From contig NZ_JARACO010000001.1 in NCBI RefSeq assembly GCF_028765575.1, forward strand, positions 310,001 to 374,000: 64,000 bases of DNA. The letters are read 5' to 3'. This DNA comes from Aliivibrio sp. S3MY1 (GTDB lineage Bacteria; Pseudomonadota; Gammaproteobacteria; Enterobacterales; Vibrionaceae). Shown one piece after another: positions 55,001 to 63,013 of this stretch. Both the position numbers and the translations under genes were made by a program. The notes beneath the pieces were generated by a model. It did no database searches, was not told the DNA's origin, and saw only the letters and a program-made list of their open reading frames with translations. Each line of letters starts with the position of its first letter. Positions within the stretch are counted from its first letter, which is position 1.

Positions 55001-56404
55001 AATGGTAAAGTCTTTGCTGCTGGTTGAGCCATCAGTCGAAGTAGCAACCACCGTGATGGTATGACTTGCCGCGGTTTCATGATCAAGATTACCCGCCACC
55101 GTGACCACGCCTGTAACTGGGTCAATAACAAACAAGCCATTGGCATCATCGCTCAAGCTGTAGCTCACCGTGTCACCATCCGCGTCTGTCGCGGTCGCTG
55201 TAATGTTGACTACATCCCCGATGGCGGCATTTTCAGAGACGGTATTGTTGTCTGTGTCGCTATCGCTCACAGGCCCTACCGCTATCGTGTCTAATTCAAA
55301 ACCCACTTTGTCTGACACTGGGCCTGTATTGCCCGCAGGATCCGTGATGTCTGCTACGTATTCGTAGTCGCCATCATTCTCTGGCGCCGATACCGTGATC
55401 TCCACTTTACCGCTCGTGATGTCTGTTTCTGTTAGCTTGTGCTCACCAACTACAGTGCCTGTGCCATCGCGCAGCTCAATTGTGTCGCCTTCCGCAACCC
55501 CGTTTGGCAAGGTAATCTCAATTTGGATACCATTCGCGGCGTCCTCCTCGTTGATCACTCCATTATCATCCACCTCACCAATAACAAGAATTGGGGCGTT
55601 TTGGTTGCTATCACCATCGGTTGGATCTGTACCCGGAGCCATCGTGTCTAATTCAAAACCGACTTTATCCGATATCGGTCCAGTATTACCTTCAGGATCC
55701 GTAATGTCTGCCACGTATTCATAATCGCCATCATTCTCTGCTGTTGGTACGGTGATCTCCACCTTACCGTTAGTGATATCTGTTTCAGTTAGTCTATGCT
55801 CACCAACCACCTTCCCATCACTATCTCGCAGCTCAATAATGTCACCTTTCTCTGTCCCTGCAGGTAGCGTCACTTCAACTTGAATGCCATTTTCTGCGTT
55901 CTTTTCATTAATCACACCGCTTGCATCAATTTCAGCGATGGAAATACCTGGAGCGGTTTTAACTAGGCCATTGATTGGATCTGGAATCAGAAGATCTCCA
56001 GTCTCTCTATACACCCTATATTGTTCCAATAATGTTAAACTTTGGAATTTTGATAAACCAATGGATTCTAGAGAAGATGTGTCAAAGTTAGTTTCAGCAA
56101 CCGTGCTTTTTCCTATTCGTTCGATCTCAGTAGAAACCGTTAAGCTTGATCCACTGTTTTCACCCGCAGCAGGAGCTTCAGTAACTAAACTTGGATCTTC
56201 CCCATCAGAAATTGCATTTAAAATCGCATTAACATCATCACTTATTTCTGATAAATCAGTAACTTCCACTAAAAAGTTATCAGGGTCATTTCCAATAACG
56301 ATTTCACCAGACAAAAGCGGTTCGCCCGCATTTATCAGTTTTAAATTACCATTCTTATCAATTACAATATTTTGTTTAGTATTTTCTGATATTTTAGAAG
56401 CCAT
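49040..56404 (-). CDS. lapI: giant RTX/cadherin-repeat adhesin, LapG substrate (LapI-like)
   Basis: About 2,454 residues. Residues 1-130 form a Lap-type retention module with the LapG cleavage motif PAAG at 78-81 (56162-56173). Two Ig-like repeats follow (about 145-370; ITDPEGNTGP, ITDPAGNTGP), then ten 111-residue cadherin-like repeats (about 375-1475). Next come a Big-type domain (HGTGEPGATIAIYIVDGDGK), a region GDGDDTLYLNN, and a bacterial cadherin-like unit (ENSAPIAGNDSFSAQEDKPF). A jelly-roll, DUF642/lectin-like domain is at about 1875-2040 (IETWNSGSN...KQFIELNSSS). RTX nonapeptides occupy about 2200-2340 (GGSGDDVLRGGLGDDILTGG). The type I secretion end contains TGTDTIKDFTVGEDLIDL. ATG 56404 has GGGA nine bases upstream; ATG 56425 also possible. 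The name rests on my memory that V. fischeri calls the adhesin beside lapG LapI. Confidence 0.88.
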   Translation of the reverse strand: MASKISENTKQNIVIDKNGNLKLINAGEPLLSGEIVIGNDPDNFLVEVTDLSEISDDVNAILNAISDGEDPSLVTEAPAAGENSGSSLTVSTEIERIGKSTVAETNFDTSSLESIGLSKFQSLTLLEQYRVYRETGDLLIPDPINGLVKTAPGISIAEIDASGVINEKNAENGIQVEVTLPAGTEKGDIIELRDSDGKVVGEHRLTETDITNGKVEITVPTAENDGDYEYVADITDPEGNTGPISDKVGFELDTMAPGTDPTDGDSNQNAPILVIGEVDDNGVINEEDAANGIQIEITLPNGVAEGDTIELRDGTGTVVGEHKLTETDITSGKVEITVSAPENDGDYEYVADITDPAGNTGPVSDKVGFELDTIAVGPVSDSDTDNNTVSENAAIGDVVNITATATDADGDTVSYSLSDDANGLFVIDPVTGVVTVAGNLDHETAASHTITVVATSTDGSTSSKDFTIGVDNADGTITGQGDTDNAVGPVADTDSDANTISENAAIGDVVNITATATDADGDTVSYSLSDDANGLFVIDPVTGVVTVAGNLDHETAASHTITVVATSTDGSTSSKDFTIGVENADGTITGQGDTDNAVGPVSDSDTDNNSVSENAAIGDVVNITATATDADGDTVSYSLSDDANGLFVIDPVTGVVTVAGNLDHETAASHIITVVATSTDGSTSEKDFTIGVENADGTITGQGDTDNAVGPVADTDSDANTISENAAIGDVVNITATAIDADGDTVNYSLSDDANGLFVIDPVTGVVTVAGNLDHETAASHTITVVATSTDGSTSEKEFTIGVENADGTTTGQGDTDNAVGPVADTDSDANTISENAAIGDVVNITATAIDADGDAVSYSLSDDANGLFVIDPVTGVVTVAGNLDHETAASHTITVVATSTDGSTSEKDFTIGVENADGTTTGQGDTDNAVGPVADTDSDANTISENAAIGDVVNIIATATDADGDTVSYSLSDDANGLFVIDPVTGVVTVAGNLDHETAASHTITVVATSTDGSTSEKDFTIGVENADGTITGQGDTDNAVGPVSDSDTDNNTVSENAVIGDVVNITATAADADGDTVSYNLSDDANGLFVIDPVAGVVTVAGNLDHETAASHTITVVATSTDGSTSKKDFTIGVENADGTTTGQGDTDNAVGPVSDSDTDNNSVSENAAIGDVVNITATATDADGDTVSYSLSDDANGLFVIDPVTGVVTVAGNLDHETAASHTITVVATSTDGSTSSKDFTIGVDNADGTITGQGDTDNAVGPVADTDSDANTISENAAIGDVVNITATATDADGDTVSYSLSDDANGLFVIDPVTGVVTVAGNLDHETAASHTITVVATSTDGSTSSKDFTIGVDNADGTITGQGDTDNAVGPVSDSDTDNNTVSENAVIGDVVNITATATDADGDTVSYSLSDDANGLFVIDPVTGVVTVAGNLDHETAASHTITVVAISTDGSTSEKDFTIGVDDIDEIAPDAPAITNITDDSAASDNSIVTIHGTGEPGATIAIYIVDGDGKTQQGTALVQPDGTWVSDFSGLDEMVHYQVTVVQTDATGNTSEESDSIQYFNGDFINTDNLDDYALLGDGDDTLYLNNDDLNDRVVVDGGAGTDTAVLNSNLSECQISVNEHGEIVIIDKDGDENIFRDFEEFKFNDDHKTIEELLTPEVTIIDDKNNNGVLTKAELEGRVTATIVLPPAATAGMLLLITIDGQAEEYTLTQGDINAGSLTREADAPASGNKVNISAELSLGDDNFVGSDEVIYLENSAPIAGNDSFSAQEDKPFVISLQDLLGNDSDLDDDLLSLISITNPSSGSAIINSDGEIEFTPAPNFSGEVTFDYTISDGKGGSDTATVTINIDAVADTPNLTIATQSKTLLESSFEDQPEDDKKQFSSGVDGWTPIEGEDAIETWNSGSNMSEGGIVHGSDGKQFIELNSSSNFDSTKGIERDIDTQEDKLYTLTLDVAPRPGYGSEYNSFDIVVDGVVVGSWSGSSPKDQGLDWNSIQVSFYGSSTPQNIQLVSTGKHHNSGRGVLIDNLDIEEHNGVQAGNEGAQTHIILSDYIDANLNDTDGSEVLSYEIANLPVDAFVLVDGIYITPENGKVTLTADQLSTGKMVINSSYTGSFTLAVTAVATETLNGDTARSEPQFLELMIVESGTNTDPIDTSKVQGGDFADQITKGSVQSITPGVHGQTYIIDDANVINSGAGNDHVASGAGNDIIHLGDSHTAGYDETQSAYDIADEERALFATGSDASKLNDQDLESFISGYSPVAHIDAAHAGAGDDHVFGEGGIDLIYGAEGDDYLDGGSGDDVLRGGLGDDILTGGSGNDILIGGLGNDILTGGAGEDIFKWVDQGADTGTDTIKDFTVGEDLIDLTEIISGFDEEMNMTDLLGHIKVSESGDDLTLSITDDAGNAHEIIVEGAVDSFGLEDANFSNQSEILTKLLNDQMFKLDDIT
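51953..55282 (-). repeat. ten tandem 333-bp cadherin-like repeats
   Basis: Ten consecutive 111-residue units run from AVGPV at 55282 downwards. Each has ENAxIGDVVN, ATDADGDTVSYSLSDDANGL, the block VIDPVTGVVTVAGNLDHETA, VVATSTDGSTS and FTIGVENADGT. Differences are few and mostly confined to the linker, the residues after STS, and scattered single changes. The last unit diverges after FTIGVD. The DNA identity between units is very high. Confidence 0.95.
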
Positions 56405-56945
56405 GACGTTAATTCCCAAATCCATTTACCAATAGCACCACTTTGCAATGCAGACATTAACCTTATCAATGTTAATTACCACATAATTAACATTATAGCT
56501 ACATGCAAGCATTGTTAATAAATGACGGAATATCGAATATATGTTCTTAAAAATCGTTTTAATTTCTAAAAATACTAGATACGTCACAAAACGTGATATT
56601 AATTCCATAAAACAGGCATCAAAAAAAAACAAATAAATACAGATATTGAAACAAATTATAACATTTACCTTTATACTGTCTTAACTTTGAGACTTTTTAT
56701 CCTAATTTATATTGCGAATTTCAAAACCCCATCAAATAAACGGCTTTTAAAATGTCAGAGGCTATTAAGTTAATCAGATTTAACGATTTGATTTTTGCTT
56801 TTTAATTAAACATGACATAGCATTTATTTAATAAACATAAAACAAAGCACATACATTGGTTTAACGCTAAAGTATTACCTATATTAATCCTATACGTTTT
56901 AACCGTCACGTTCAGTAACAAGATACGATGATTAGGAGAAGCACT
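56405..56945. promoter_or_regulatory. divergent adhesin/tolC promoter region
   Basis: Some 540 bp of very AT-rich DNA separates the adhesin start from the TolC-type gene. It includes the TTAATTACCACATAATTAA imperfect palindrome near 56467-56485. No gene was seen. Both promoters must be here. No specific regulator site (for example for a cyclic di-GMP-responsive activator) could be identified by eye. Confidence 0.45.
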
Positions 56946-58268
56946 TTGAAATGGATAAAACTTGCAACCAATAGTTTGCTTGTTTTGAGCGTATCTACTC
57001 AAGCTCAAACGTTAGAGCAAGCAATACATCAAACAATAACAACAAACCCAGAAGTTAAAAAAGCATACAATTCTTATTTAAGCTTTGTTGCTGATAATGA
57101 GAGTGTCTCAGGTAATTACTTGCCGTCAATTGATTTAGATGCAGGTATTGGATTCGAAAGTATTAATCCATCAGATAGTACTTCAACACCTTCAACAGAC
57201 ATGACCCGAAAAGATGCGACCTTATCGCTAACTCAATTAATTTGGGATGGTTCTAATACAATTAACGATATGGACCGAACAGAAGCAGAGTCAGAATCAG
57301 CTCGCTTGCAGCTTATCTCTTTAGCTGAAAATAAAGCGCTTGATGTTTCACAAGTCTATCTAGACGCGGTAAAAGCGACAGAAATACTAACGCTCTCAGA
57401 AAGTAACCTCGCTATTCATAAGAAAATCTACAAAGACATTAAGAAGAGGGCGAACTCTGGTGTAGGTTCAACTGCTGATGTATCTCAAGTAGAAGCACGT
57501 ATTGCTAGAGCGCACGGTAATTTACTTGCTGCTCAAAATAACTTATTTGATACACATACAGTCTTCATGCAAATTGTAGGCTCTCCTCCTCAGAGCCTTA
57601 TTTATCCACGAGCAGACTCAAGAACATTACCACTAAGTATGCAAGAAGGTATTGAACGCGCTTACGAACACCATCCAGTAATCTTAACGGCTCAATCAGA
57701 TATTAAAGCGGCTAAATTTCAATATGCTCAATCAAAAAGTACAAATTATCCAACTTTCTCAATTGAAGCGGCTCAAACATGGCGCGATGATGCTGGCGGT
57801 ATAGAAGGTAGTAGTGATGAATTTTCTGCCATGGTCAGAATGCGTTACAACTTATATAACGGTGGTAGTGACAGTGCACTGTCAGATAAAAGTGCTTATC
57901 AATTAAATATGGCAAAAGATCTTCGTGACAGTGCTTATCGTAATGTTGAAGAAGGATTTCGACTTTCTTGGAGTGCTTTAGATTTGACTCTACAACAAAA
58001 AGAATTTCTAGCCGATCATGTTGATGCTGCTTCAGACACTGTTATTGCGTACGAGAAACAATATCGTATAGGAAAGCGAACGCTACTGGATTTATTGAAT
58101 ACTGAAAATGAATTGTTTGAAGCGCGTAAATCCTATTTAGACGCTCACTATGCAGAACAGTTTGCAAAATTCAGAGTATTACATGCCACTGGAACACTGT
58201 TACCTTCATTGTTAATAGATACACCAAAAGAGTGGGATTCGAAAAAAACTGAAGAAGAGGATAAATAA
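56946..58268 (+). CDS. TolC-family outer membrane channel for type I secretion
   Basis: A 440-residue outer membrane efflux protein. It has a signal peptide KWIKLATNSLLVLSVSTQAQ, then TLEQAIHQTITTNPEVKKAY, the first TolC repeat, and a second repeat from about 215 (PLSMQEGIERAYEHHPVILT). The closing helix is KQYRIGKRTLLDLLNTENEL. TTG 56946 is preferred because AGGAG lies seven bases upstream; ATG 56928 in the same frame precedes that site. It is the probable outer channel (LapE role) for the divergent adhesin. Two bases separate it from the next gene. Confidence 0.9.
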   Translation: MKWIKLATNSLLVLSVSTQAQTLEQAIHQTITTNPEVKKAYNSYLSFVADNESVSGNYLPSIDLDAGIGFESINPSDSTSTPSTDMTRKDATLSLTQLIWDGSNTINDMDRTEAESESARLQLISLAENKALDVSQVYLDAVKATEILTLSESNLAIHKKIYKDIKKRANSGVGSTADVSQVEARIARAHGNLLAAQNNLFDTHTVFMQIVGSPPQSLIYPRADSRTLPLSMQEGIERAYEHHPVILTAQSDIKAAKFQYAQSKSTNYPTFSIEAAQTWRDDAGGIEGSSDEFSAMVRMRYNLYNGGSDSALSDKSAYQLNMAKDLRDSAYRNVEEGFRLSWSALDLTLQQKEFLADHVDAASDTVIAYEKQYRIGKRTLLDLLNTENELFEARKSYLDAHYAEQFAKFRVLHATGTLLPSLLIDTPKEWDSKKTEEEDK

Positions 58269-58270
58269 GA

Positions 58271-58876
58271 ATGAAAATAGTAATTTACCCTGCACTTATT
58301 GCTTCTCTCTTTCTGACTGGTTGTGTCTCTGGTGATAAAGACTACATTGAGACTCCTAAGTCAGATCAGATTGCCGATCTAAGGGATGATGACTATGATG
58401 GAGTCATTAATGCTCGAGATATTTGCCCGGGAACACCACGTGGTGCAGAAATTGATAATGATGGCTGTGCTAACTATGTAGAGCACTCAGATCAAAAAGA
58501 TCTTAAGATCCTTTTTGCTAATAATTCATCAGAGATCTCTCCGATCTTTAAAACAGAAATCAGAACAATGGCTGATTTTCTTACCGAATACTCAGAAACC
58601 TCCATTCAACTTCAAGGCTTTGCAAGTAAGCAAGGTAACGCTGAATATAATATCCATCTTTCAAAATTGCGTGCTGCTGCAGTTCGTGTCGCTCTAATTG
58701 AATATGGTGTTGATGCCGATAGAATTGAAACCATTGGCTTTGGAGATACATTATTAACCGCTGAAGGTGATTCTGCAGTAAGTCATGCATTAAACCGTCG
58801 TGTCGTGGCAACGGTTGTAGGCTTTAAAGGTGATGTTGTAAACGAATGGAATATATTTACACGTAAAAAGAAATAA
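58271..58876 (+). CDS. OmpA-like lipoprotein
   Basis: The 201-residue protein has a lipobox LFLTGC (Cys 18) and a thrombospondin type 3-like calcium motif DDDYDGVINARDICPGTPRG. A C-terminal OmpA domain follows (LFANNSSEISPIF, SIQLQGFASKQGNAEYNIHL, LNRRVVATV) that grips peptidoglycan. It is co-transcribed with the TolC-type gene, so it may fasten the secretion channel or the adhesin's exit site to the wall. That role is inference. Confidence 0.87.
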   Translation: MKIVIYPALIASLFLTGCVSGDKDYIETPKSDQIADLRDDDYDGVINARDICPGTPRGAEIDNDGCANYVEHSDQKDLKILFANNSSEISPIFKTEIRTMADFLTEYSETSIQLQGFASKQGNAEYNIHLSKLRAAAVRVALIEYGVDADRIETIGFGDTLLTAEGDSAVSHALNRRVVATVVGFKGDVVNEWNIFTRKKK

Positions 58877-58907
58877 CCTCTCTTAACTTTACTAAATCGA
58901 GTTAATA

Positions 58908-58938
58908 AAAAAGGCAGTGAATTATCACTGCCTTTATG
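58908..58938. terminator. bidirectional terminator
   Basis: AAAGGCAGTGA/TCACTGCCTTT with loop ATTA, between the OmpA-like gene and the convergent lapB. Confidence 0.9.
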
Positions 58939-58956
58939 GTTTTCCAAGAGAAAATA

Positions 58957-61071
58957 CTAACTCGCAGCTTTTACTTTTCCTGTTTTCAACTCATTAAGCA
59001 CCTGATTTTTAGGCCCATCAGCAATGATATGCCCTTTTTCCATCACTATAATTCTATCTACAACTTCTAACATAGATGATTTATGAGTAATTAATATTAA
59101 GGTCTCTGATGGCTTTAAATGTGATAGCTGATTCTTAAATAACAGCTCAGATCGGTTATCCATACTACTGGTTGGCTCATCCATTAGTAATACGGGTGGA
59201 CGACCAATTAAAGCTCGAGCAATAGCTACTGACTGGCGCTGACCACCTGATAATAATAAGCCTCCCTCACCAACTTGACGCTCTAAGCCCGCAGGATCTT
59301 GTTGAGTAAATGCAGTAACACCAGCACGATTTGCAGCATCCATCATTTCGGCATCATCAGATAATTCTCGCCCTAAAATGATATTCTCTCTGATTGAACC
59401 ATAAAACAACGTAATATCTTGCGGTACACAGCCTATATTACGTCGTACGTCGACATGATGAAGTTGGGAGATGTTGGTATCATCTATACGAACAGAACCT
59501 TCTGTCGCTTGATACAAGCCCATAATTAGCCTTTCTAAGGTTGTTTTACCTGAACCAATTCGACCAATGATCGCTACCTTTTCTCCAGGATTAATGGTAA
59601 GACTAATATCTCGAACCGCAGATACTTGAGATTCCGGGTAATTAAAACTCACTTTATCTAATTCAATTTTCCCTTGAAGAATTGGACGATGGATATAGCG
59701 CTTATCTTCCTCTTGCTCATCAGGCATTGCCATTAATTGCTCAATGATAGTCATCGATGACTTAGCTTGATTATAACGTGTCGATAATAAAGATATTTGA
59801 ACAAGAGGGCCAATAGCTTTACCACTCAGCATAGTTGATGCAATCAATGCCCCCATAGTCAGATCACCATTAGCAATAAGATAAACACCAACAATGATCA
59901 TTCCAATATTAACAGCTTGTTGTACAAAGCCCGCCATATTCTGAATTGAATCTGTAATACGACGGCTTTTGATACTCCAATTCGAAATATGAGTAACGGC
60001 CTCTTCCCACTTATATTGAAATTTACTTTGGGCATTGAAGATTTTTAATGTTTCCAAACCAACTAAGCTCTCAATTAAATTGGCATATTTTTGAGAAGCA
60101 AGTCGAGATCCTTCCTCAATTGTTTTCTTTAGTGGCCCTTGAATTATCGCCGCATGAATTAATAATAATAAAATCCCCACAATTGGTACTAAAACAATTG
60201 GCCCTGCAATTAAATAAATCACGAACAAAAAAAGGAAAGCAAATGGTAAATCAATAAGAGAAGCGATAGTTGCTGATGTAAAGAATTCTCGGATCGATTC
60301 AAACTCTTGTAGGTGTCGAGCAAAGGCGCCAACCGAAGGGGGACGAGCCTCCATTCGAATCCCCAATATTTTCTGAAATAGTTTGGAAGATATCAATACA
60401 TCCGACTTTTTCCCTGCAATATCAATAAAATAGCCTCGAACGTATTTAAGAATGAAATCAAAAATAAAAACAACAAAAATACCAGAAGCTAATACCCATA
60501 AAGACTCAAACGCAAGGTTAGGCACAACTTTGTCATAAACAAGACGAGTAAACATGGGTGTTGCAATAGCAAATATATTAATCAAGATAGATGCAATAAA
60601 TACATCACGATAAATATGTTTAGATTCTAATAGAGTACTCCAGAACCAGTGACCTTCACGTTTCTTTAGTATCTCAGGGGAGCGTTCATCGTATCTAAAT
60701 TGCTTTTTAAGTAAAAAATACCGCCCGATATATTGTGATTCTAACTCTTCAATTGAGATAGAAATCGGCAACATATCTGAACTCTCAGTAATGATTTCAG
60801 CCTGCTTATTTTCTGCATCAAAGCCAATTAATACACACGACTCACCTCCCTTAAGTAGCAGAACAACAGGTAAAACTAAGCGTGGAATACTCAATAAAGA
60901 TGCTTGGTTTTCCTTTGCTACTAATCCTGCACGCTCAGCAGCACGAGAAAACAAATAAGGGGTTAATTTACCATCTTGTAAGGGTAACCCATTAATAAGC
61001 GCCTCAGGTGAGTTTAGCTGCCCATAATAGCGTCCTACGTAACATAAGGAGTGTAATAATGAATCTTTCAT
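58957..61071 (-). CDS. lapB: type I secretion ABC transporter LapB
   Basis: The 704-residue protein has three parts. An N-terminal C39-like domain (about 1-130) lacks a catalytic Cys at the usual place (DSLLHSLCYVGRYYGQLNSP). The six-helix membrane domain (about 150-440) starts VFIASILINIFAIATPMFTR. The ATPase has Walker A AIIGRIGSGKTTLERLIMG, signature LLLSGGQRQSVAIARAL and Walker B VLLMDEPTSSMD. The degenerate peptidase domain is typical of RTX-adhesin exporters, which hold but do not cut the substrate. One base separates its start from the lapD stop. Confidence 0.93.
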   Translation of the reverse strand: MKDSLLHSLCYVGRYYGQLNSPEALINGLPLQDGKLTPYLFSRAAERAGLVAKENQASLLSIPRLVLPVVLLLKGGESCVLIGFDAENKQAEIITESSDMLPISISIEELESQYIGRYFLLKKQFRYDERSPEILKKREGHWFWSTLLESKHIYRDVFIASILINIFAIATPMFTRLVYDKVVPNLAFESLWVLASGIFVVFIFDFILKYVRGYFIDIAGKKSDVLISSKLFQKILGIRMEARPPSVGAFARHLQEFESIREFFTSATIASLIDLPFAFLFLFVIYLIAGPIVLVPIVGILLLLIHAAIIQGPLKKTIEEGSRLASQKYANLIESLVGLETLKIFNAQSKFQYKWEEAVTHISNWSIKSRRITDSIQNMAGFVQQAVNIGMIIVGVYLIANGDLTMGALIASTMLSGKAIGPLVQISLLSTRYNQAKSSMTIIEQLMAMPDEQEEDKRYIHRPILQGKIELDKVSFNYPESQVSAVRDISLTINPGEKVAIIGRIGSGKTTLERLIMGLYQATEGSVRIDDTNISQLHHVDVRRNIGCVPQDITLFYGSIRENIILGRELSDDAEMMDAANRAGVTAFTQQDPAGLERQVGEGGLLLSGGQRQSVAIARALIGRPPVLLMDEPTSSMDNRSELLFKNQLSHLKPSETLILITHKSSMLEVVDRIIVMEKGHIIADGPKNQVLNELKTGKVKAAS

Positions 61072-61072
61072 A

Positions 61073-63013
61073 TTATTGCCCCTTCACTTTTTCATTAACA
61101 AAAAAGCCTTGAAAAACATCAATATTATGTTCAGCTAATAACTCTAACTGCTGTTTGTTTTCTACTCGTGAGGCAATGGTAATGATCCCTAAATTTTGTG
61201 CTGTCCTTGAAATCGATGCCAAAATATAACGTTGTTTTTCATTATCTAACTGATGAGTAAATAAATAGTCAAGCTTCACATATTTTGGCCTAAATAACTT
61301 AATGTACTTAAGAGATTCAAAATTACGTCCAAAATTATCAACACCAAACTCTGCACCATAAAAACGGATCACATTACATAATAACGCGGTCTGATCCCCA
61401 TTCTCAATAAACGATGATTCTTGAATTTCAAAATGAAATAATGACGCAATAGACATATTTTTTTTAAGTAAATTAGTTAGCCAAAGGACAAAGCTAGGAT
61501 TTTCGACACTAGTATTGGCTAAGTTAATTGCAACCGGTTGAGTTATTTCTTTAGCAAGAATACGTTCAACCATTGTGCGTATAACAAATTGATCAAATAA
61601 GGTCGTTTCATTCAATTGCTCAAGTGCAAATAGATACTGATTGGCAGAATATCGTTGATTATCTTTTTCAATTGCAGAAAAAACTTCCTGATGGAAAATA
61701 CTTCCTTCTTGAGTTGTGGCTAGCTGTAATGTGAAATCAAATAAATGCTCATTAATCGCCTCATCAACAAACTGTTTCCATTGCTGTTTACCCATTAATT
61801 CATGATCACTTTCATCAGCAATATAGCCAAATAATAGTTCTGGCGTAGAATGAGCTTGAGCTAACGCATTATCAGCAAGTGAGAGGATCTCTGTTGATGT
61901 TTTCCTTGATTCATTAAATATAACCCCTAAGTCCGCATCAATAGGAGCGGTTGCTGTTGGATCGCCTTTGATATCTTGCGTATAAGCGATGATGTTTTCA
62001 GCCGTTACTTTTAATTCGCCTTCTTCAATACTTGGAAAGATAAAACCAAATTCATAAGTATTTATTCGTGTCATAATGACATTCGATGAAGGTAGTGTCG
62101 CTTTTAATAAATCAGATAATTCTTTAACTTTCCTATCACCAGCTTCATACCCCTCTTCCTCATAGACTTTATTTATAAAGTTAACACGAAATAATGCAAT
62201 ACCGCCTTTTGAAGATTCAGATAACCATGTATTTAATTGCGCCATAAAAAATGCTCGATTACCTAATCCTGATATTGGATCAAGGTATACTTTATCTCTT
62301 AGCCTCTCTGCTTCTTTTGCTTGTGATTGGAAGCTTTGTGCTATCTGTAATGACATCGCATTAATACCATTAATTACCGCTTCTAAATCTTTAGTTTTTG
62401 GTTTAGCTAATTCATTACTAAAATTATTTTCTGCTACTTCTTTCATTTTAATTATAATCAACTGCAAAGGTGCTAATGCACGCTTCACTACAAACGAAAT
62501 AATAATAATTCCCAGAATAATGACGATGGAAAAAGTAAATGCTAACTCGGTTAGTGCCTTCCAAAGTTGTTGATACGCATAACCAGGGTGAGTCACAATT
62601 TCGACTTCAGCCAGTTGTAACCAACCACTGGTAATAATCCGGTTTTCAGAAATAGTTCTGAATAAATTAAAATCTAAAAACCATTTAGGTACAGAGTTTA
62701 CCGTTAATGGATAAACACGAACAATTTCATCATTAGTATTAAACAACGTTAACCGCACTGCAGAATAGTAACTACCATCAAATAGAGCATTAATTACAGA
62801 CTCCGCCGCAATCTTATCTTCATTTTCTAAATAAGGCGCAAGAGCAAGTCCTACCGTATTGATTGTATTATTCACTTCTGAACGCTGTTGATTTTCTAGA
62901 AAGGTTTGTGTGGTTCGAAATTCAATGGCAAAGACAGAGATCATCAACAGTAAAAAGACGGCTGTCATCCATGAAACTAGCTGTTTATATAATGTCATAT
63001 CACTACTCATCAT
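61073..63013 (-). CDS. lapD: cyclic di-GMP receptor LapD
   Basis: The 646-residue inner membrane protein has a helix (about 12-27), a LapD/MoxY-type periplasmic domain (about 30-150; PKWFLDFNLF, SGWLQLAEVEIVTHPGYAYQ) and a second helix (about 153-173). HAMP follows (ALAPLQLIIIKMKEVAENNF), then degenerate GGDEF (TRINTYEFGFIFP where GGDEF is expected) and a degenerate EAL domain (HQEVFSAIE where EALLR is expected, then VDNFGRN and ASRVENKQQ). Loss of both catalytic signatures fits a receptor, not an enzyme. Bound cyclic di-GMP makes the periplasmic part trap LapG. It overlaps lapG by 11 bp. Confidence 0.93.
   Translation of the reverse strand: MMSSDMTLYKQLVSWMTAVFLLLMISVFAIEFRTTQTFLENQQRSEVNNTINTVGLALAPYLENEDKIAAESVINALFDGSYYSAVRLTLFNTNDEIVRVYPLTVNSVPKWFLDFNLFRTISENRIITSGWLQLAEVEIVTHPGYAYQQLWKALTELAFTFSIVIILGIIIISFVVKRALAPLQLIIIKMKEVAENNFSNELAKPKTKDLEAVINGINAMSLQIAQSFQSQAKEAERLRDKVYLDPISGLGNRAFFMAQLNTWLSESSKGGIALFRVNFINKVYEEEGYEAGDRKVKELSDLLKATLPSSNVIMTRINTYEFGFIFPSIEEGELKVTAENIIAYTQDIKGDPTATAPIDADLGVIFNESRKTSTEILSLADNALAQAHSTPELLFGYIADESDHELMGKQQWKQFVDEAINEHLFDFTLQLATTQEGSIFHQEVFSAIEKDNQRYSANQYLFALEQLNETTLFDQFVIRTMVERILAKEITQPVAINLANTSVENPSFVLWLTNLLKKNMSIASLFHFEIQESSFIENGDQTALLCNVIRFYGAEFGVDNFGRNFESLKYIKLFRPKYVKLDYLFTHQLDNEKQRYILASISRTAQNLGIITIASRVENKQQLELLAEHNIDVFQGFFVNEKVKGQ

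Noticed and set aside
51953-55282. CRISPR-like array, because of regular repeats
   Set aside because: The period is 333 bp, the whole unit is conserved and the frame is open throughout; it encodes protein repeats.
49040-56425. Long plus-strand frames within the adhesin gene
   Set aside because: They repeat in step with the 333-bp units and are antisense shadows of the cadherin repeats, with no ribosome sites.
58957-61071. Bacteriocin exporter with active C39 peptidase
   Set aside because: The N-terminal C39-like domain has no catalytic Cys in the expected motif, and the neighbours are the Lap genes.
61073-63013. Active diguanylate cyclase or phosphodiesterase
   Set aside because: The GGDEF and EAL signatures are both replaced (NTYEF; HQEVFSAIE), and the neighbours are lapG and lapB, so it is a LapD-type receptor.
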